From assembly GCF_023100905.1 (NCBI RefSeq), contig NZ_CP064686.1, positions 6,882,001 to 6,946,000 of the forward strand: a stretch of DNA of 64,000 bases. Direction: 5' to 3'. The notes beneath the pieces are model-generated. The model worked only from the letters and a program-made list of their open reading frames with translations. It was not told the origin of the DNA and searched no databases. The DNA comes from Bradyrhizobium sp. 4 (GTDB taxonomy: Bacteria; Pseudomonadota; Alphaproteobacteria; Rhizobiales; Xanthobacteraceae). The position numbers and the translations under genes were made by a program. Below are positions 41,681 to 49,641 of the stretch, one piece after another; positions within the stretch are counted from its first letter, which is position 1; every line of letters begins with the position of its first letter.

Positions 41681-42550
41681 TCACGCTTCCAGATGCCGGC
41701 CGGGAAACAGCTGCCTGACGACGCCGCCGACCCGGCCGAACAGGACGGAGACGGTGTAAAGCGCGCTCGCCACCAGAATGATCGCAGGGCCCGAGGGCAC
41801 ACGGGTCTGGAACGACAGCACGAGACCTGCATAGCCGGAGACTGCGGCAGCGACGACCGCGATGCAAATCATGACGGTGAGATCGCGCGACCAGAACCGC
41901 GCTATGCCGGCCGGCAGGATCATCAGACCGACCGCGAGCAGCGTGCCGAGCGCCTGAAAGCCGTTGACGAGGTTGATCACGACCAGCGCGAGGAAAGCGA
42001 GATGCGCAGGCCCGCCAGCCCGGCTCACGGTGCGCAAGAACAAGGGGTCGACACTTTCGATCACCAGCGGCCGGTAGATCACCGCGAGCACCAGCAGCGT
42101 CACCGTGGCGTTGAAGGCGACGACCAACAGCGTATGGTCGTCCATCGCGAGAATATTGCCGAACAGCACGTGCAGCAGGTCGATATTGGTGCCCTTGATC
42201 GAGACGATCGTCACGCCCAGCGCCAGCGATGCCAGATAGAAGGTCGCGAGCGAGGCATCTTCCTTCAACCCGGTCGAGCGCGCGACGAGGCCTGCGAGGA
42301 TCGCGACGGCAAAACCTGCGATCAGGCCTCCGGCCGTCATCGCGAACAGATTGAGACCTGAGAGCAGAAAACCGACAGCGGCGCCGGGAAGGATTGCATG
42401 TGCCATGGCGTCGCCGACCAGGCTCATCCGCCGCAACATCAGGAACACGCCGATCGGCGCACCCGCGAGCGACAGCGCGATGACGGCCGCAAGCGCACGT
42501 CGCATGAACTCGAATTCGGTGAACGGGCCGATCAGCGCGTCATAGAGCAT
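41681..42550 (-). CDS. znuB: Zinc ABC transporter permease (ABC-3 family)
   Basis: Inner-membrane permease of 289 residues with about eight helices. ABC-3 family marks are GVFLMLRRMSLVGDAMAHAILPG (second helix and coupling region, shown in part), VLFGNILAMD and NGFQALGTLLAVGLMILPAG. It lies 6 bp after the ATPase gene and 5 bp before the receptor, a compact operon. It forms the membrane channel of the zinc importer. Confidence 0.93.
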   Translation of the reverse strand: MLYDALIGPFTEFEFMRRALAAVIALSLAGAPIGVFLMLRRMSLVGDAMAHAILPGAAVGFLLSGLNLFAMTAGGLIAGFAVAILAGLVARSTGLKEDASLATFYLASLALGVTIVSIKGTNIDLLHVLFGNILAMDDHTLLVVAFNATVTLLVLAVIYRPLVIESVDPLFLRTVSRAGGPAHLAFLALVVINLVNGFQALGTLLAVGLMILPAGIARFWSRDLTVMICIAVVAAAVSGYAGLVLSFQTRVPSGPAIILVASALYTVSVLFGRVGGVVRQLFPGRHLEA

Positions 42551-42556
42551 CGAATA

Positions 42557-43312
42557 TCAAGCCGCCCGTGAGCGGGCATCATCGGCCGAGCAGGCGGCGG
42601 CGCTATCGTCGAAGGCTTCGCACATCCGCATCGCGACCATCAGGTTTTCCGGCGTCAGCACCTCCGCCGTCGGCCCCCACGCCACGGGACCGCGCGCCAG
42701 CACTAGCGTCTCGCTGAAATGGGTGCGCACCATCTCCATGTCGTGCAGCGCGGCGAGCACGGTGCGGCCCTCGCCATGCCAGTGCTTCACCAGCGTCAGC
42801 AGATCGGCCGTCGTCTTGCTGTCGATGGCGTTGAAGGGCTCGTCGAGCACGATCAGCCGCGCGTCCTGGAGCAGTACGCGCGCGAACAGCACGCGCTGCA
42901 TCTGGCCGCCCGAGAGTGTGCCGATCGGGCGGTTCTCGAAGCCGTTGAGGCCAACGGAAGCGATCGCGCGGAGGATCTTTTCGCGCGCCGCCTTGCCGAT
43001 GCCGCCGAACAGGCCGGTCCCACGCCACAGACCGGTGGCAACGAAGTCCAGCACCGAGATCGGGAAGCTGCGGTCGATCTCCGCGCTCTGCGGCAGATAG
43101 GCGATATCGCGGCTGTCGAGCCCGCCGAGATGGATGCTGCCGTCGAGCGGCCTGAGGATGCCGACGATGCCGCGCAGCAGCGTCGACTTGCCGGCGCCGT
43201 TCGGGCCGATCACGGCCAGCAACGCACCCGGCGCGACCTCACCATTGAGATGGTGCACGGCCGGATGGCGGTCATAGCCGAGCGTAACGTTGTGAAAATG
43301 CAGCGCCGCCAT
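42557..43312 (-). CDS. znuC: Zinc ABC transporter ATP-binding protein
   Basis: ATPase of 251 residues: Walker A GPNGAGKST (about 37-45), Q-loop in YLPQSAEID, signature LSGGQMQRV, Walker B RLIVLDEPF and the switch His in AALHDMEM. The C-terminus is short and Cys/Ala-rich. ATG 43312 follows GAGGTGACC; an alternative GTG at 43318 would overlap the stop of the small His-rich gene. It powers the zinc importer. Confidence 0.94.
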   Translation of the reverse strand: MAALHFHNVTLGYDRHPAVHHLNGEVAPGALLAVIGPNGAGKSTLLRGIVGILRPLDGSIHLGGLDSRDIAYLPQSAEIDRSFPISVLDFVATGLWRGTGLFGGIGKAAREKILRAIASVGLNGFENRPIGTLSGGQMQRVLFARVLLQDARLIVLDEPFNAIDSKTTADLLTLVKHWHGEGRTVLAALHDMEMVRTHFSETLVLARGPVAWGPTAEVLTPENLMVAMRMCEAFDDSAAACSADDARSRAA

Positions 43313-43314
43313 GG

Positions 43315-43566
43315 TCACCTCATTGCCAGGAAGACCACGCCCCAGAGCACGGCGCAGACCGCGAGCGCGGCCGCGAGGCGGGCGGCCATCGTCATGCGCA
43401 GGATCGACCAGTGCGCCGCCTGAGCCGGATGCGGAGAGGCCGCATCGTGGACATGGGCGTGGGTGTTAAGCGGGTGGCTGTGATCGTGTCCGTGCGAATG
43501 CCCGTGATCATGGGAATGGCCATGAGCATAGTCGTGATGATGGGCTGGGGACGCGGCGGGAACCAT
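43315..43566 (-). CDS. Small His-rich membrane protein heading the zinc operon
   Basis: An 83-residue protein. Residues 9-46 hold about 15 His in HDHGHSH-type clusters; residues about 60-82 form one hydrophobic helix (LAAALAVCAVLWGVVFLA) ending in Arg. It looks like a tail-anchored metal-binding protein. It is the first gene after a Zur-type palindrome and ends 2 bp before the znuC ATG. The leader between the palindrome and ATG is only 8 bp, with no clear ribosome-binding site. It may supply the His-rich metal trap that the ZnuA protein here lacks, which is an inference. Confidence 0.8.
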   Translation of the reverse strand: MVPAASPAHHHDYAHGHSHDHGHSHGHDHSHPLNTHAHVHDAASPHPAQAAHWSILRMTMAARLAAALAVCAVLWGVVFLAMR

Positions 43567-43574
43567 GCCGAAAC

Positions 43575-43587
43575 GTTATATTATAAC
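43575..43587 (-). promoter_or_regulatory. Zur box over the promoter of the zinc operon
   Basis: Perfect palindrome GTTATA-T-TATAAC (43575-43587) in a GC-rich surrounding, matching the core of alphaproteobacterial Zur sites. On the minus strand it contains TATAAT (43585-43580), a good -10 element, so Zur-Zn would block polymerase directly. It begins 8 bp before the first ATG of the operon; a recognisable -35 was not found. Confidence 0.83.
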
Positions 43588-43609
43588 ATTACCCCTGTCC
43601 ACGCCGGGC

Positions 43610-44110
43610 TCAAGGCTTGCCAATCACCATGGAAATGGCGGCGGCGACGAACGGGAACGGCAGCGAGACCGCACAGCGGAACCAGACGAAACGGGCCGGC
43701 ATGAAGGGCATTTCCCACAAAATCACCCGCTGGAAGGCAAACAGCGCCCAGGCGACGACATAGGCGACCACCTGCGGCACCCCACCGCCCGATTTCAGCG
43801 CCACCGTACCGATGGAGAACCCGATCACCGGGCCGCCGGGCGTCGCGGCCCCGGCGACCACGGCAGTCGCGACCCCGAGCCAGCCGCTGTCCGGGCCTAG
43901 CCAGCCGCTGATCACCTCCTGCGGGATGATGGCGGCGATGTAGCCGGAGCCGATCACCCCCAGCGCGATCCGTGGCACGATGTTGATGAAGTCCATCGAG
44001 CCTTCGCGCAGCGAGGCCTTGAACACCGGTGGGCCGCGGCGAAAGGCGATCAGGCCAACGCCGAACACCGAGCCCCACAACAGGATGTCGATCAGGAGCG
44101 CGGCGCTCAA
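43610..44110 (-). CDS. Half-size DUF318/ArsP-like permease, second half
   Basis: Membrane protein of 166 residues with four or five helices, of the permease (DUF318, UPF0718) type. Core sequence GAATPGGPVIGFSIGTVAL followed by ILWEMPFM and the SLPFPFVAAAISMVIG end. Its TTG start at 44110 overlaps the stop of the upstream half-permease by 4 bp. Both halves share the same motif order (GP.SG, PGGP, WE(I/M)P, SLP.P), so they look like paralogous halves of one transporter. Substrate unknown; some relatives export organoarsenicals. Confidence 0.75.
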   Translation of the reverse strand: MSAALLIDILLWGSVFGVGLIAFRRGPPVFKASLREGSMDFINIVPRIALGVIGSGYIAAIIPQEVISGWLGPDSGWLGVATAVVAGAATPGGPVIGFSIGTVALKSGGGVPQVVAYVVAWALFAFQRVILWEMPFMPARFVWFRCAVSLPFPFVAAAISMVIGKP

Positions 44111-44718
44111 TTCTCATCGTCCTTCAGGACGGGCTTCGGATAGAGCCGGACATATACGAAGCGGCCGAGCGCGCCTGCGAGCACCGGCAACGGCAGCGAG
44201 ATGACAATGCGCCACAGCGTGAAGTCGGTGCCCATGATCGGGATTTCCCAGGCCACCGCCCGGCCATAGCCGATCAAGGTCCAGCTCACGACCATGGCGA
44301 TGGTGGCACCGAAATCGGCGCCGACCGCGAGCAGCGCACTCGCCACGGGATAGGCGGTGAAGGGACCGCCGGGCAGGATCGCGCCGAAGGCGGTGCCGAT
44401 CAGAAGGCCTTTGAGGCCCGATTTCGGCCCGAGCGCGCGCGAGACTTTTTCGTGCGGCAGGATCTCGGAGATGAACGCGCCGAGCAGGCAACCAGCCAGC
44501 ACGCGCGGCAGGATGCCGCCGAACAGCGAGAGATCGTGGGTCAGTATGTCGAGAACACCGTCGGTGCCGTCACGCCGCCAGACCAGCCCCGCGCTCACCG
44601 CCACCAGCGCTGCGATGATGATGGTCGACCAGCCGATCGGCTTCCGCACGCGACCCGGCCGCGGCTCGGATTCCGCGTCCTCGGCGGGCGCCGGGTCTTT
44701 CGGGGAGGGTTCTGACAA
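44107..44718 (-). CDS. Half-size DUF318/ArsP-like permease, first half
   Basis: Membrane protein of 203 residues. An acidic/Pro-rich cytoplasmic N-terminus (about 25 residues) precedes a helix (STIIIAALVAVSAGLVW) and a permease core with GAILPGGPFTAYPVASALL, AVAWEIPIMG and VISLPLPVLAGALG. It starts with TTG at 44718 as no ATG is in a plausible place. It is followed by its partner in a 4-bp overlap. The zinc operon lies directly downstream, but whether this pair handles a metal is unknown. Confidence 0.75.
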   Translation of the reverse strand: MSEPSPKDPAPAEDAESEPRPGRVRKPIGWSTIIIAALVAVSAGLVWRRDGTDGVLDILTHDLSLFGGILPRVLAGCLLGAFISEILPHEKVSRALGPKSGLKGLLIGTAFGAILPGGPFTAYPVASALLAVGADFGATIAMVVSWTLIGYGRAVAWEIPIMGTDFTLWRIVISLPLPVLAGALGRFVYVRLYPKPVLKDDEN

Positions 44719-44851
44719 CGGGCGCGTTCGGCTCGAGGGTGATGCCCGTCCTGATTAAGGGCGCCGCAGATGCGATGCAAACAGTACGATGACGGGAGCG
44801 ATGCGCACCTCGCGCACGGCCATGCGGACGAAGTGCGAATTCCGCACAGCA

Positions 44852-44881
44852 AAAAGGCGGCCGCGCCTGCGACCGCCTTTT
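44852..44881. terminator. Bidirectional rho-independent terminator
   Basis: Stem AAAAGGCGG (44852-44860) with CCGCCTTTT (44873-44881), giving T-rich ends on both strands. It lies between the sodB end and the half-permease pair; on the minus strand it would end the sodB transcript. Confidence 0.8.
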
Positions 44882-44889
44882 CAAGTCCG

Positions 44890-44923
44890 GCATTCCGGAG
44901 CGGCAAGGCCGCATCCGGAATGC
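44890..44923. other. Strong stem-loop behind sodB
   Basis: GCATTCCGGAGCGG (44890-44903) pairs with CCGC and TCCGGAATGC (44909-44923) apart from one bulged base. It lies between the sodB stop and the terminator at 44852, and may block exonucleases at the mRNA end. Confidence 0.65.
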
Positions 44924-44947
44924 GTGAAGCCTCAGGCCTTGTCGAGC

Positions 44948-45544
44948 TCAGGCCTTGTCGAACAGGGACTCGACGTATTCCCAGTTCACGAGGTTCTCGA
45001 CAAACGCCTTCAGATAATCGGGACGGCGGTTGCGATAGTCGATGTAGTAGGAGTGCTCCCAGACGTCGCAGCCGAGGATCGGGGTGGCGCCGTGCACCAG
45101 CGGATTCTCGCCGTTCGGGGTCTTGGCAATCTCGAGCTTGCCGTTCTTGACCTGGAGCCAGCACCAGCCGGAGCCGAACTGGCCGACGCCGGCCGCCTGG
45201 AAGTCCGTCTTGAACTTCTCGAAGCCGCCGAGGTCCTCGTTGATCTTCTTCTCGATCTTGCCCGGCAGCTTGGTGCCGCCGCCATTGGGCTTCATCCAGC
45301 TCCAGAAATGGATGTGGTTGTAGTGCTGGCCGGCATTGTTGAACACCGCGGGGTTCTTGCCGAACGAGCCCTTGACGATCTCCTCAAGGGACTTGCCTTC
45401 CCATTCGGTGCCCTTGAGCGCGTTGTTGCCGTTGGTGACATAGGCCTGATGATGCTTGTCGTGGTGGAATTCGAGCGTTTCCTTCGACATGAATTGTCCG
45501 AGGGCGTCATAGGCGTAGGGGAGTGGGGGCAGCGTAAAGGTCAT
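44948..45544 (-). CDS. sodB: Superoxide dismutase, Fe/Mn family (iron-type signature)
   Basis: Converts superoxide to oxygen and peroxide in the cytoplasm. The 198-residue product has metal ligands His27, His77, Asp160 and His164 (DVWEHSYY). Gln73 in NNAGQHYNH stands at the position used by iron enzymes to hold the active-site water, while the alternative Gln of manganese enzymes is replaced near TPNGENP; this favours Fe or cambialistic use. The last 14 bp including the stop (TCGACAAGGCCTGA on the coding strand) are duplicated just after it. It is divergent from a GNAT gene. Confidence 0.93.
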   Translation of the reverse strand: MTFTLPPLPYAYDALGQFMSKETLEFHHDKHHQAYVTNGNNALKGTEWEGKSLEEIVKGSFGKNPAVFNNAGQHYNHIHFWSWMKPNGGGTKLPGKIEKKINEDLGGFEKFKTDFQAAGVGQFGSGWCWLQVKNGKLEIAKTPNGENPLVHGATPILGCDVWEHSYYIDYRNRRPDYLKAFVENLVNWEYVESLFDKA

Positions 45545-45577
45545 GGGTGTTGTCCGCGACTGATGGGGGAACGAGAC

Positions 45578-45616
45578 TTAACGGTCACCCCTTATAGAAG
45601 GTTCCGTGGCCGTTAA
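45578..45616. promoter_or_regulatory. Inverted repeat upstream of sodB
   Basis: TTAACGG (45578-45584) and CCGTTAA (45610-45616) form a perfect 7-bp inverted repeat 25 bp apart, starting 34 bp upstream of the sodB ATG. It may be an operator or a leader hairpin; no regulator is assigned. Confidence 0.4.
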
Positions 45617-45781
45617 ATACCGCGAATTTTTCCAAAAGCGTGGTGCGGCGGCTTGGCCGGATTGCATAAAATCGTCGCAAGGATGTCGGCGTCTCAACCA
45701 GGCCGTAAAATATCATTGCCTTTGAGGTGCTTATGGCAGAACGAAACGCACCGACGGCGCGGAGATGCGAAAGAGAGAGCG

Positions 45782-46309
45782 ATGAGCATCGAGATCGACA
45801 TTTTGAACGGCGACGCCTCGTGGCGGATGGCGGAGCCGCTGCATCGGGCGGTCTTCGGGCCTGATATCGTCGGGAAGCAGCCCTGGGCTCACGTCAAATG
45901 GGCCAATGCCGACCTGCGCGTGCTCATCGAGACCCCCGAGGATGGTCTCGTCTGCCACGTCGGCATCTACTTCCGCACCGTCACCTGGAATGGGCAGAAG
46001 GTTCACATCGGCGGCATCGGCGGCGTCTGCACGCGGGAGGACCGGCGCGGCCGCGGCTATGCGACCATGGCGATCGACGCCGCGCTGCATACCATGCGCG
46101 CCAACGAGGCGGTCCGCTTCGCGCTGCTGTTCTGCGAGCCGCACAATGTCGCCTTCTACGAGGCCCGCAGCTGGCTCCCCTTCAAGGGCGAGGTCTATTG
46201 CGAGCAGCCGGAGGGGCGGATCCGCTTCACTCACATGGCGCCCTATGTCTGCAACATCGTCAGCGCGCCGACGCTGGGCACCATCGACCTCTGCGGCCTG
46301 CCCTGGTGA
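45782..46309 (+). CDS. GNAT-family N-acetyltransferase, AAC(2')-like
   Basis: Acyltransferase of 175 residues from ATG 45782, after GAGAGAGCG. It has GGIGGVCTREDRRGRGYATM (about 78-97), the acetyl-CoA loop R-R-G-R-G-Y-A, and the later LLFCEPHNVAFYEARSW, features shared with aminoglycoside 2'-acetyltransferase-like and NodA-like GNATs. The true substrate is unknown; calling it a resistance gene would not be justified. It precedes a MATE exporter gene by 82 bp in the same direction. Confidence 0.82.
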   Translation: MSIEIDILNGDASWRMAEPLHRAVFGPDIVGKQPWAHVKWANADLRVLIETPEDGLVCHVGIYFRTVTWNGQKVHIGGIGGVCTREDRRGRGYATMAIDAALHTMRANEAVRFALLFCEPHNVAFYEARSWLPFKGEVYCEQPEGRIRFTHMAPYVCNIVSAPTLGTIDLCGLPW

Positions 46310-46391
46310 GCCCTGCGTGAGGCGCGGCTGGTGCCGGGGCTGTACGCCATATAATATGTCGATCATCATCTAATATTCCGCGCGGTGACAC

Positions 46392-47777
46392 ATGACGATC
46401 GACGCCTCCCTGGACGCCGTGCCGCCGCCTGCCCCGGCCGCCTCCCCCATCGCCAGTCTTTTGACGGCACCGATCCTGCCGACGCTGCTGCGGCTTGCGA
46501 TCCCCAACATGATCGCGATGGTCGGCAGCACGTTGGTTGCGATCGCCGAGACCTCCTATATCGGCCGGCTCGGCACAATCCCGCTCGCAGCGATCGCGCT
46601 GGTGTTTCCGTTCGCCATGCTGACGCAGATGATGAGCGCGGGCGCGATGGGCGGCGGCGTCTCGTCTGCGATCAGCCGCGCGCTCGGCGCAGGCGATCGG
46701 ACCCGTGCGGCGACGCTGGCGCTGCATGCCGCCATCATCGGCCTCTGCGGCGGGCTTTTCTTCACGGTGACGATGCTCGTCTTCGGCCGCTCGTTCTTCA
46801 CGCTGCTGGGCGGGCGCGAGCGCGTGCTCGAGGAAGCCAGCGGCTATTCGCAAATGCTGTTCTCCGGCGCGGTCGCGATCTGGCTCGTCAACACGCTGGC
46901 CTCGGTGATCCGCGGCACTGGCGACATGCGCCTGCCCTCGATGGCGCTGATCGGGACGAGCGTGCTCCAGATCGCGCTCGGCGGCACGCTGGGGCTCGGC
47001 CTGTTCGGTGTGCCGCAATTCGGCATGCCCGGTGTCGCCGCCGGTCAGTTGATCGCGTTCACCTGTGCCGCGATCTTCTTCCTCTGGTATCTCTGGTCCG
47101 GCCGCAGCCGGCTGCCGCTGGATTTCCGCGCCTTCCATTTCGATCGCGCGTTGTTCTTCGACATCCTCAAGGTCGGCGCGGTGGCCTGCCTGTCGCCGCT
47201 CCAGACGGTACTCACCATTTTGATCTTCACCAAGATCCTGGCGACCTTCGGCACCGAGATGCTGGCCGGTTATGGCATCGGCTCGCGGCTGGAATTCTTG
47301 CTGATTCCGATCACCTTCGCCTTCGGCATCGCCTCGGTGCCGATGGTCGGCATGGCGATGGGCGCCGGACAGGTGAAGCGCGCGCGGCGCGTGGCCTGGA
47401 CCGCGGCCGCGGCCTCGGGAATCACGGTGGGCCTGATCGGCGTCGTCATCGCGCTCGATCCGTCACTGTGGGTTTCGCTCTTCACCAGGGATCCCGGCGT
47501 TGCCGCCGCCGCGCACAGCTATTTCCATTGGGCGGGTCCGACCTTCGTGTTCTTCGGCATGGGCGTGTCGCTGTATTTCTCCTCGCAGGGCGCGGCGCGG
47601 GTCGGCGGTCCCGTGCTCGCCTCCACCGCGCGGCTGCTGATCGTCGCGATCGGCGGCGGCGCCCTCATGATGGCGCAGGCTCCGGCCTGGACCCTGTTCG
47701 CGCTGGTCGGCGGCGCAATGGCGGTGTTCGGGCTATCGACCGCGGCCTCGGTCGCCTTGGTACGCTGGGGCAAATGA
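46392..47777 (+). CDS. MATE family efflux transporter
   Basis: Membrane exporter of 461 residues with twelve hydrophobic segments in two related halves. The first half has PNMIAMVGSTLVAIAETSYIG and ASVIRGTGDMRLPS, and the second LQTVLTILIFTKILATFGTE, as in multidrug and toxin extrusion proteins driven by Na or H gradients. A 25-residue Ala/Pro-rich N-terminus precedes the first helix. An AT-rich element (CATATAATATG at 46348-46358) lies upstream and could carry its -10. Substrate not known. Confidence 0.9.
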   Translation: MTIDASLDAVPPPAPAASPIASLLTAPILPTLLRLAIPNMIAMVGSTLVAIAETSYIGRLGTIPLAAIALVFPFAMLTQMMSAGAMGGGVSSAISRALGAGDRTRAATLALHAAIIGLCGGLFFTVTMLVFGRSFFTLLGGRERVLEEASGYSQMLFSGAVAIWLVNTLASVIRGTGDMRLPSMALIGTSVLQIALGGTLGLGLFGVPQFGMPGVAAGQLIAFTCAAIFFLWYLWSGRSRLPLDFRAFHFDRALFFDILKVGAVACLSPLQTVLTILIFTKILATFGTEMLAGYGIGSRLEFLLIPITFAFGIASVPMVGMAMGAGQVKRARRVAWTAAAASGITVGLIGVVIALDPSLWVSLFTRDPGVAAAAHSYFHWAGPTFVFFGMGVSLYFSSQGAARVGGPVLASTARLLIVAIGGGALMMAQAPAWTLFALVGGAMAVFGLSTAASVALVRWGK

Positions 47778-47884
47778 GCACAGGTCAATGCACGCAGGCA
47801 AATAAACGCGCGAATGTGATTCCATCCAGCGTTGCACTATCCTGCTAGGCTGCTATGGAGGCGCTCCACTTTGGGGCTCTCTCC

Positions 47885-48319
47885 ATGACTTCCAGATTCG
47901 CTGCTCTCATCGTCCTTCTGGCTGCGCTCCTTGGCGCGACTGCCGCCCATGCGCAGAGCGCCGACGGGACCTGGCTGACCCAGGCCGGCGACGCCCGCGT
48001 CAAGATCAGCAAATGCGGCGGCGGCATCTGCGGCAATGTCGTCTGGCTGCGTGAACCCCACGACACCGCGACCGGCCAGCCCGCCACCGACAGCAAGAAT
48101 CCCAATCCCGCCCTCGCCAGGCGCCCGATGATCGGCTTGCCATTGTTCAGCGGCATGCAGCCGTCAGGGCCGAGCAAATGGTCGGGTCAGATCTACAATG
48201 CCGACGACGGCAGCACCTATGCGAGCAGCGTTACGGTGACATCAGCGGATTCGCTGCGGGTTGAGGGGTGCGTTGGCGCGCTCTGCGGCGGAGAAACGTG
48301 GACCCGGGCGGGGCGCTAG
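47885..48319 (+). CDS. DUF2147 family exported protein
   Basis: Secreted or periplasmic protein of 144 residues with a signal peptide (MTSRFAALIVLLAALLGATA, cleavage near AHAQ). The mature part starts SADGTWLTQAGDARVKISKC, the family pattern of a small beta-barrel, and has cysteines in CGGGICG, EGC and ALCGG that may form disulfides. DUF2147 proteins are common in rhizobia and have no firm function. It is convergent with the DUF3095 gene (4-bp gap). Confidence 0.85.
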   Translation: MTSRFAALIVLLAALLGATAAHAQSADGTWLTQAGDARVKISKCGGGICGNVVWLREPHDTATGQPATDSKNPNPALARRPMIGLPLFSGMQPSGPSKWSGQIYNADDGSTYASSVTVTSADSLRVEGCVGALCGGETWTRAGR

Positions 48320-48323
48320 CGCT

Positions 48324-49463
48324 TCACGCCATCATCGCCTTCAGCGCCGTCGCCGCCGAAGCGTAGCCGCCCCGCGCACCGTCGATAAAATGGACGTGGT
48401 CACTGCGCAGCGCGGACGGGGTGAAGCAGGTCATCATCGCTGCATCCTGCTGGTGGAGGCCGTAACGCACGATGCCGTCGCGCGCGGCAGTCGCGAGGCG
48501 ATCACTGAGGGCGCGCTCGAGCTCCGGCGTACAGTCGAGGATCATGCGCAGGCCGTCGTCATATTTGCGGAAGTCGGAGTTCTCCACGAGCTGCCGCTTA
48601 TAAAGCTTCGGCACGAAGCCGCCGACCTTGAGATTGAAGCGCATGATCAGATAGACGAAAAGCGTATAGGCCAGCACGCTGGCGCGGCGTGCGAGCAACG
48701 GACCTCCGCGCTTGGTGCGCGCCTCATAGTCCAGCCCCTGCGGCGGCCATGTCAGCGGCGGACCTTGCGGCGGCACGGGCCGACCGGCATCCGGACTGCG
48801 CTCGACGAGATGGATGATGTCCTCGATCACCTTGCGGAATGCCGAGGGATCGGCGCCCTGGGTCGGCATCACCAGCACGGACAGGATCAGGCCGCGCGCC
48901 GCCGGAATGACCTCGAAGCGGCAGGACAGGCCGGAGAGATCGGGCTGCGTGCCCGCGGGCGCTTCGGTGATCGCAAACTCGCCGCGCTTCATCGCGGCGT
49001 CGGCCCAGGCGAGCCCGCCGCCCGAGAACATCGCATAGGACAAATTGGCCGAGGGACCGAAGCGCGCGACGCGCACGTCGAGGCCCTGCGCGCGGATGGC
49101 GCTCACCGGCACCAGCGCGACGCGCATCCCCAAATCGAGATCTTCCCGCACCCAGGTCGCGGTCGCAGCCAAAGCCTCGCGGGCCGGCTCGAGATCGCGG
49201 GGAGCGACCGCAAAACTCGCGCCGTCGCCGCCGAACACGAAGGGAAATTCGCGTCCCTCCAATGCGTTCGTCACCGCCGCGATCACGGCGGCACCGGCCA
49301 TGTTCACCGCCTTGTAACGCTGCGCCGCGATGGCCTTGGTCGAATCCACGATGTCGGCAACGCCGACGCTCCAGTCGTCGGGCAGCGGCGAATACAAAGC
49401 GGGGTCCATCAGGCTGGTGAAGCCGCGAAAGACCGGAATGCCGCTATAAAAGGCTGATGTCAT
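48324..49463 (-). CDS. DUF3095 family protein, nucleotide-cyclase-like N-terminal domain
   Basis: A 379-residue protein of DUF3095. The N-terminal half reads like a class III cyclase/GGDEF palm domain: VGVADIVDSTKAIAA (about 33-47) at the first metal site and FVFGGDGASFAV (about 76-87) at the second. Whether it is catalytic is unknown. The C-terminal half (about 250-379) has an amphipathic segment (VLAYTLFVYLIMRFNLKVGG) and a compact end with CTPELERALSDRL. Start ATG 49463; the upstream frame to 49604 is unlikely. It is divergent from a ribbon-helix-helix-like gene. Confidence 0.8.
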   Translation of the reverse strand: MTSAFYSGIPVFRGFTSLMDPALYSPLPDDWSVGVADIVDSTKAIAAQRYKAVNMAGAAVIAAVTNALEGREFPFVFGGDGASFAVAPRDLEPAREALAATATWVREDLDLGMRVALVPVSAIRAQGLDVRVARFGPSANLSYAMFSGGGLAWADAAMKRGEFAITEAPAGTQPDLSGLSCRFEVIPAARGLILSVLVMPTQGADPSAFRKVIEDIIHLVERSPDAGRPVPPQGPPLTWPPQGLDYEARTKRGGPLLARRASVLAYTLFVYLIMRFNLKVGGFVPKLYKRQLVENSDFRKYDDGLRMILDCTPELERALSDRLATAARDGIVRYGLHQQDAAMMTCFTPSALRSDHVHFIDGARGGYASAATALKAMMA

Positions 49464-49641
49464 CGGATGATGCCGGATGGTTGGGACGCGCGTCCAAAAG
49501 ACATACGTAGCAGGATCGATCCGGGTTCGCCGGGGGGGCGCGCCCTTGCAACCATTGGCCGAAATGGACCCGGACAACAAGATGAGGGCGCGCTGCAATG
49601 CCACAGAAGGTCATTGATCGGCATCAAACAGCGGGCCGCAA

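Noticed and set aside
45782..46309. Calling the GNAT an aminoglycoside-resistance gene or nodA
   Set aside because: Only the general GNAT fold and some AAC(2')-like spacing are visible; there is no nod context and no substrate evidence.
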